Assembly (NCBI GenBank): GCA_012976225.1
Contig: JAAVVG010000001.1
Coordinates: 1,798,001-1,862,000 of the forward strand
Direction of reading: 5' to 3'
Source: Golubevia sp. BC0850
Lineage: Eukaryota; Basidiomycota; Exobasidiomycetes; Golubeviales; Golubeviaceae
Length of the DNA stretch: 64,000 nt
Position 1 is the stretch's first letter, and the number at the start of each line of letters is the position of its first letter. This document shows positions 58,163 to 64,000 of this stretch, in pieces. The position numbers and the translations under genes were made by a program. A model generated the notes under the pieces. That model ran no database searches and had not been told where the DNA came from. It saw nothing but the letters and a program-made list of their open reading frames with translations.

Positions 58163-61100
58163 CTACGGCTCAGACATCTCCACATCATCTTGCGGTCGGG
58201 GATCAGCATTGCTAACCGCACCAGAAAGCATTCGAGGAGGAGAAGAACCCAAAGAGACCAAATCTTGACTTTGAATTTCTTGATTCCCTAAAGTCGAGTG
58301 CGAAATTGGAGAAGAGAATTCTGTAGTCTTGATAGTAGGAATCTTGATTTCTCGTCTTTTCTCATCCTGTCTTTTCACCTCATTCTCAACTTCCAATTGT
58401 AAAGTCAAAATATCGTCAGTCTGAATCTTTGAGAAAAGATTGAGATGTTGAGATCTTGCGACTCTTAAAGCTCTCCAACTTAAAGATTGTTTCCTTTCTA
58501 TCAAATTCGAAAGATCTTCATCTTCCAATTCCGTTGTTTCCCTAAGAGATCTTGATTCTATAGCTTCCTCAATTTGCTTGGCTTTCTTTGATGGTTTTGA
58601 ATCTTCCGAATTTTGATCTTTTGAATTGGAGTCTTTCCCACTATCAGATGAACTTGGATTCTCATCTTCTACTTTCTCCTTTTTGATCTTTTCTTTCTCC
58701 TTTTCGTCTATTTCAACTTTCTCTTGAATCAAGCTTTCCTCTTTCTTCAGTTCTTGCTTGTCCTTCCAAGTGCCCAAGGTTTTTCTCCTTCCATCGATCC
58801 TTGCATCTGCTTGTTTAACCAATCGAGCATAGCTCCTTAGATCTGGAATAGGTGGCATGATTTCAAGATCTTCCAATCCATCTCTTTTAACTTCTACCAT
58901 GATCCTCTTAGGTTCACCAGTTGCTTGGTCGATCTCTTCTTCCGATTCTCTTGATTCCATAGTGATAGTTGTCTTCACAGGTCTCAATCCACCTTCCCAA
59001 AGCGCAGAGAGAGAAACCGTTCCCAGAGGATGAGGGAAAGCAGAAACCGGTCGAAGTAAAGCTGCTAAAGATTTTGCTGCCATTTGCTCGGATAGGATCG
59101 TCAAAGGAGACTTCTCTATCGAAGGACAATTTGAATCCTTCCAATCAGCCTGAGAAAATGGGAGGTTAAACAAAAGTCAGAATGGAAATTCGGCTCTCGA
59201 TCGATTGTTTGTCACAGACACTCACCCAATTACTGTCTCTCCTCAAAGCAACTCTGACAGCGGCAACGGTCCCTGGACCATCAGGATGAATACCATTTAG
59301 CACTCCGATAGCATCTCTCCATTTCATCCTCACCCAAATCTGATCTCTACTACCCAATCTCTCGTCGCTATCATCCAACAACGTCATGTCTTTAGGATTA
59401 CTGCTGTTCCCCGCACTTCCAAGAGGTAGCTTGAGTTGGTTGTTTAAAGTTCTTCTCAAAGTAATGTTCGTCATTTTGGAATCCCATTCCATTCGGATTT
59501 TAGGTTCTAAACGTAAAAGATAAGTGAAGAGAATTAAATATTGAATAAGGATATGACGTCTAAAAGAAGGATCTCTTAATTCATACGATAAGACCCTTCG
59601 ACCAGTCAAATACTTTGGGAAGAAATCTTCTTGAGATGAACTTGCATCGATTTTCTGAGTAGAATCGAAATCCAAGTCATCGATTTCCATTTGATCCTTT
59701 GAAATTTCATCTCTTTTCCTTTTGTTTCCCAATGATTTCATGGGGTCCAAATCTTTCCCTGCTTCTTGCTGTTCTGAATCAACGACAGTTTTTTCTGGAT
59801 TTGAGAGAGAGTTGTTCTTGAGATTTGCTTCTCTATGTCTTCCATCATCTCCTTCCAATTCAACCTCTCTCTTTCCAACACATTCGAACAACTTCAAAAT
59901 AAGAACTGTATTTTCTTGAAAGCTTATCCAACCAGATCTAACCTGGGTTTCGGTGAAATATTTAATCAAAGTTCTTTCTCTCCTAACCACTTTGTTAATC
60001 TTTCGATGAGTAGGGATTGATTTCTCCTTGTTTTTTGAGGTTGAAGTTTGATGATTCGTTGGAGTTGAAGAACCAGAAGTATGATTTGAAGAGCCTTCTT
60101 TTCCTTTTGAAGTCCTTTCAGACTTCTTCTCATCTACATCCATCTCATCTTTCTTCTCCTCGACTTCCTTTTTCTCCTCCTCATTTCCATCATCTTTCAT
60201 ATCCTCCTTCCGCTCTTCCCTTAATCTCTCTCGTTCTTCTTCTTCAATCTCTTCTTCGACTTCAACTTCCACTTCATCAACCACGATTTCCTCTTTTCTA
60301 ACTCTAACCTTCTCATCACAATCCTCCCATAATTTCCCAGGATCGCTGAAAAACTTCTGTAAATTCCAAAACTTCTCATAAAATAGATTTTCTTGAGCAA
60401 GACTTTGACCTGGATCCTTTAAGTTCTCAGGATTCAAATCAAATGGATCTGAAGGTTCAGTTTCACCATCTTCTTTCTTTTCCAAATAAAAACTGACTTC
60501 TTTCCTTTCGTCTACCTCCTTCTCCATCATTTCCTCCTCTCTAACTTCCACTTTCTCCTCTTCTTCATCTTCCTCCGACTCAGGAGCAGGACTTAAACTC
60601 GAAGCATCAGAATGATTAGTCTCCACTACTACCTTTCTCTTCTTCTCAATCTCATTCTTCTCATTAAAAGCCATTAATTTCCCTAGAGGTTCCAATTTCG
60701 TTTCATTCTCGACATGAAAACTTCCTCCCATGTTTTGTCCACTCTTTTCACCTAAGGGAAAGACTTTGGCTAAGAAACTCAAGATTCTACCTGCTAGAGA
60801 GGCGTGAGATTTTGAAGGCTTCCTTAATCGACGGAGGAGTTCATTCGATGTTCGGAGGATGGCTAGAGATTTACCTCTTCCGGGAACTAGACCCTGAGAT
60901 TGGGGTAAGAATAAGTTAGAGGGTTTAGAGGGTTTGTAGGGGGAGAGAGAGGGTAATTGACCAAAAGGGAAACCGATTGAATTGAGAGCACTCACATGGG
61001 TCAATTCTGAAACTCTAGCTTCGATGTAATCCCAAACTTTGTGACATTGAGATACAGTCAACGTCTCAAGAGCTTCTTCTAAGTAAATGAGTGACTGGGT

Positions 61101-61732
61101 GTTGTCGAGGATATCTGGAAGAGGATAGGACATCAATCGAGGTAACAAAGGGATGGGCGATTAGGGTGGGAGATCGGAAAGTGTATGACCAATTCCGACG
61201 CTGCCAAAGAGAGTTCATGATTTGAATCCTTCTGGATTGGTAAACTTTGAGATGGAATCAGAGCCGAGCCTTGCTTATGAGGTCTGAAGTTCAATTCTAC
61301 CATCTTCCTTCCATCTTGGACTCTGGATTCTCCTCGCAACTCACCAGCAGCTCTTGTAGCGAAAACGACATCTAATCTACAAAACAGGTCCCTCCAAGCT
61401 TGAATTTCCCTTTGGTTCTGAGGATGAGCATCTGCTTCTTCTCGCTGATCCTCATCCTCATCTTCTGATTGTCCATTTGAACTGAGATCTACTTGCCTGA
61501 TCAATTTCTTCAATGAGAAAGAGAGAGCTTCTTGAGAAGATGACTTTGCTGTTGATTGATCTATCAGAGTTGTAAGTTGTTCAAGTTGATTTGATAAAAT
61601 TCTAAGAGGTGAATTCCAACTAAGGAAGAGTGAATCAGTGGAAGTGGAAGTGGAAATGACTGGATAACTTGAAAGTAATTGATTCAATGAATCGTTGAGG
61701 ATCGAATCCATTCCATTGAGTAGAGATTCCAT
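58163..61732 (-). CDS. THOC1: THO complex subunit 1 (THOC1/Hpr1)
   Basis: Core of the THO/TREX complex, which couples transcription to mRNP packaging and export and limits R-loops. Exons 61732-61190, 61094-59226 and 59149-58163 give 1,132 residues. Matches to THOC1 in order: LIYLEEALETLTVSQCHKVW, SNELLRRLRKPSKSHASLAG, RILSFLAKVFPLGEKSGQNM, YEKFWNLQKFFSDP, DPSFRRHILIQYLILFTYLL, DSNWADWKDSNCPSIEK and a SLSWRALRVARSQHLNLF block. Long Glu/Lys-rich insertions (especially about 330-440 and again in the last exon) make it longer than human THOC1 (657). The first intron has an unusual GTCATA donor and I chose the acceptor that keeps phase, so that junction is less certain than the rest. No death domain is obvious at the C-terminus. 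Confidence 0.9.
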
Positions 61733-61859
61733 CCTTGAAACAGGATCAGGGTCAGGATCAGGATCAGGATAGGAGCGATAGTGGGAGAGAAGCGAGAAGG
61801 CATGCTATAGGGAAGGCCAATCTTCTCAATACCCCCCAACATCTTCAACAACTTTCAAG
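61733..61859. promoter_or_regulatory. THOC1-Y14 divergent promoter with hexamer repeat
   Basis: Only 127 bp separate the two start codons, so one core region must serve both genes. A short (ATCAGG)n tract covers 61,741-61,771. No TATA box. Confidence 0.5.
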
Positions 61860-63251
61860 ATGTCAGACTCTGAAATGCAAGTGGATGATGATCACAGACA
61901 AGGTAAGCAATCTCTTGAATCATCCTCAGAGCTATTTCTCCTGCTACAGCTGAAATGAGGTTGCTCACCTCGACCCTCTCATAACTTCTATCTTGCATCC
62001 TATACTTGCCTCCCCAACAGACACCAACGTCAAACGCAAAGGAAGAGGTTTCAATCCACGTGCTAGGGAAGAAGATGATGCTTTGCAGGGAGTCAAAGGC
62101 ACTGCCACCTTTGACAGGTTGAATGAGAAGGAAACTGTAGAGGAGAGAGCTGCTAGATGTAAGTTCAGGGTTTGATTTCCCTTTCCATGGCATCTCTACC
62201 TGTCATAGATCGGCTGTTAGAAATTGGAGAGGAGACTAGTCAAAGATGCAGTGAGGAAAGATAGCAAGCACGGAAGCTGGAGAGAGGCAGAGAGGTCGGA
62301 TGGAATTGTTAAGAGTAACAGACTGCCCTCTCTCTGCTGAGATGGTGTTGGTTGCGTCGAGGTTTAGAAGAGTTTAATTGATTTCTATCATACGAATCTC
62401 GCTGCTTCAAGATCTCAGAGGAAGGCAAGAGTAGAAGACCAGAATGGACCACTTCGATTAGGTTCCTCCATCTTAGTCCTTCCTAAGGCTTCTTCATTGG
62501 CCATCATCAACAAATCTTCCTGCCATCAATTTTGAAAATTCTTCCAGTTTCCTCAATCCGCTCTTGTCCATAAGGCCGGGCCTGAAACCTGACTCCCTCT
62601 CCTTTGACTCCCATCTCACCTCCGGCCTCATCTCCATTTCCCTTTTTCTTTCCCTCTCTCTCTTTTTATCGCCTTCCTACTGCTACTGTCATGACTCAAC
62701 GATCTCTGAATAGCCGTGGAAGGATGGATCCTAATAATCACCGGAGTTCACGAAGAAGCCTCGGAAGATGATCTTCAAGACAAATTCGCTGATTTCGGTC
62801 AAATTAGAAATGTGCACTTGAATTTGGATAGAAGGACTGGTTATGTTAAGGTTAGTAACTCTTACCATTTTCCCCTCCTTCTTCATTACCTGGTTTCTCT
62901 CTTCTCAAAATATCTAGGCTCACCTCTGAACCCTTCTCTGTTCTCTCTTTCCTCTCCTCCAATCTTCTCATCCTCAATCTCGGCCTCAACTTTCAATCAC
63001 AATATTCAACATTTATCTTCTCAATCTATCAGGGATACGCTCTAATAGAGTATGAAACCTATTCAGACGCTCGTTCAGCCATTCAAGCATGTTCTTCAGG
63101 TGAAGTTCAACTGATGGAACAAGATTTAAAGGCTGATTTCGCTTTCGTTAGACCTCCTACGACTGGAACTAAAGAGGGGAATAAGGCTAATGGTGGGAAT
63201 AAGGGAGCTCAGAGAAGGAATAGAAGTAGGAGTCCAGGTAGGAGAGGTTGA
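61860..63251 (+). CDS. RBM8A: Y14 (RBM8A) exon junction complex subunit
   Basis: RNA-recognition-motif protein that with Mago marks spliced exon junctions and acts in nonsense-mediated decay. Exons 61860-61902, 62021-62158, 62714-62850 and 63033-63251 give 178 residues (human 174). Blocks in order: [72 protein letters not shown], and a basic [10 protein letters not shown] tail; all align with Y14 over nearly the full length. Intron 2 is 555 nt, the longest intron in the window. Presence of Y14 fits the heavy intron load seen here. Confidence 0.95.
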
Positions 63252-63461
63252 GAAGTCTCAGCAGAAAGGCATGTGGTCTTGTTGCTGCATTTGAGATATG
63301 TTTTGATTCCCAATAATTCTGCTAGCAAAATGTATAACTTCACTTTCTTGGTTGGGTGGACGTTGTGAGAGATGGGGGATCGAGAATTCGAGTTGGTCTA
63401 AAGAAGAGATTACTTTGCTCATCTACCAATCCCTACAAGATTTGAGATCTTCGAAGCTCCC

Positions 63462-63793
63462 ATGTCAAACTCAAACAAGGGATATCTATCAAGCTTAAGT
63501 CAAAACCTCTCACAGGAAATGATGGTCTTGTTAATTCGGCGAGAATATGAAAACAAGGTCGCATCAAAGCATCGGCTTCTTTTATCTTCTTGTTTCTCTT
63601 CTTCAAGGGATTGGAGTCTCCTGATCTATCTCCACCTGACTTGGAAGTTCCTTCTCCTTTTGAACCTTCATCTTCTGAAGACTTCCTTGGCTCTGGAAAA
63701 AAGCTGTCAGCTCATCGACAGATGGCCGAAAGAGCTGATATCATGCAAAGTGTCACTAGAAGCCAAATCGCCTTTGAGAACCACCTCCTCTAG
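63462..63793 (+). CDS. Doubtful small two-exon frame
   Basis: A frame from 63,462 to 63,557 can be joined across a 50-nt intron (GTCGCA donor, TTCAAG acceptor) to 63,608-63,793, giving 93 residues with a Pro/Ser/Glu-rich middle (SPPDLEVPSPFEPSSSEDF). No family recognised. Its second exon overlaps, on the opposite strand, the lactate monooxygenase-like relic, so it may be chance or a newly arisen frame. Confidence 0.25.
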
Positions 63794-63835
63794 TGGACAA
63801 GAGGAGTCTGACGAGTGAGCTTGGAGGGGAAAGAG
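63682..63835 (-). pseudogene. Relic of an FMN lactate monooxygenase-type gene
   Basis: The minus strand resembles exon 2 and the end of intron 1 of the gene at 4,543-6,073 (counterpart about 5,454-5,607): the acceptor region AGCTCACTCGTCAG, then CPLEEVVLKGDLAS against YPLEEVASKGDFAS, then bases that match GGCCATC.GACGATGA.. and end in CCAGAGCCAAGGAAG. Identity over roughly 150 bp is about 70% by eye. One-base and three-base gaps relative to the intact gene break the frame within the exon, and the active-site His and Lys regions are not found nearby, so this is a fragment. Confidence 0.65.
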
Positions 63836-64000
63836 ACTCGAAGTAGTCAGTAGGATTGAAATTGAAGGGGGGCGAGGGCTTTTACGAGACGACACCAATC
63901 AAGAAAACCAAGAGGAGGGGGGCGGGGGAGAGAACCAATTCCTAGAAAGAGCTCTCCTCGAACTGCAACGACAACACTACAGTGATGTCCGGAATGTGTA

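Overview
This window is nuclear DNA of an intron-rich fungus, most likely a basidiomycete. Nearly every gene is split by short introns, mostly 50-110 nt with GTGAGT/GTAAGT donors and CAG/TAG acceptors; I placed about 98 of them. The proteins are fungal (KRE6-type glucan synthesis factor, fungal nitrate-assimilation enzymes), and the splicing/mRNP set (SPF45, Y14, THOC1, PDCD5) fits an intron-rich lineage. I cannot fix the subphylum from sequence alone. All 18 complete gene models close in frame when exon lengths are summed, which supports the boundaries given. No virus-like element, transposase, CRISPR array or convincing tRNA/rRNA gene was seen.

Left third (1-16.6 kb): the 5' part of an SPF45-like splicing factor (-), the purine enzyme ADE16/17 (+), an FMN-dependent lactate monooxygenase-type enzyme (-), nucleoporin NUP85 (+, with a possible box C/D snoRNA in a long intron), flavocytochrome b2 CYB2 (+), and replication licensing factor CDC6 (-). 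Two FMN alpha-hydroxy-acid enzymes therefore flank NUP85.

Middle (16.6-32 kb): the most striking structure is a 1,941-bp inverted repeat, apparently identical in both arms (17,233-19,173 and 25,776-27,716). Each arm holds one complete four-exon gene for a small secreted Thr/Lys-rich protein plus its TATA promoter and 3' region. The 6.6-kb centre carries a class V aminotransferase (-) and an 18-exon KRE6/SKN1 gene (+). Beyond the right arm lie PDCD5 (-) and an Osh6/7-like lipid-transfer protein (+).

Nitrate block (32.8-43.7 kb): nitrate reductase (-) and nitrite reductase (+) share a 341-bp promoter with four clustered GATA sites, followed by an NRT2/CrnA-type nitrate transporter (+) whose upstream region also carries GATA sites. 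Together they import nitrate and reduce it to ammonium.

Right part (44-64 kb): a PB1 plus five-ZZ-finger protein (+), a 2,560-residue mostly disordered protein ending in RA and PH domains (+), and divergent THOC1 (-) and Y14 (+), both mRNP factors, separated by 127 bp. Near the right edge is a short diverged relic, on the minus strand, of the exon-2 region of the lactate monooxygenase-type gene found at 4.5-6.1 kb.
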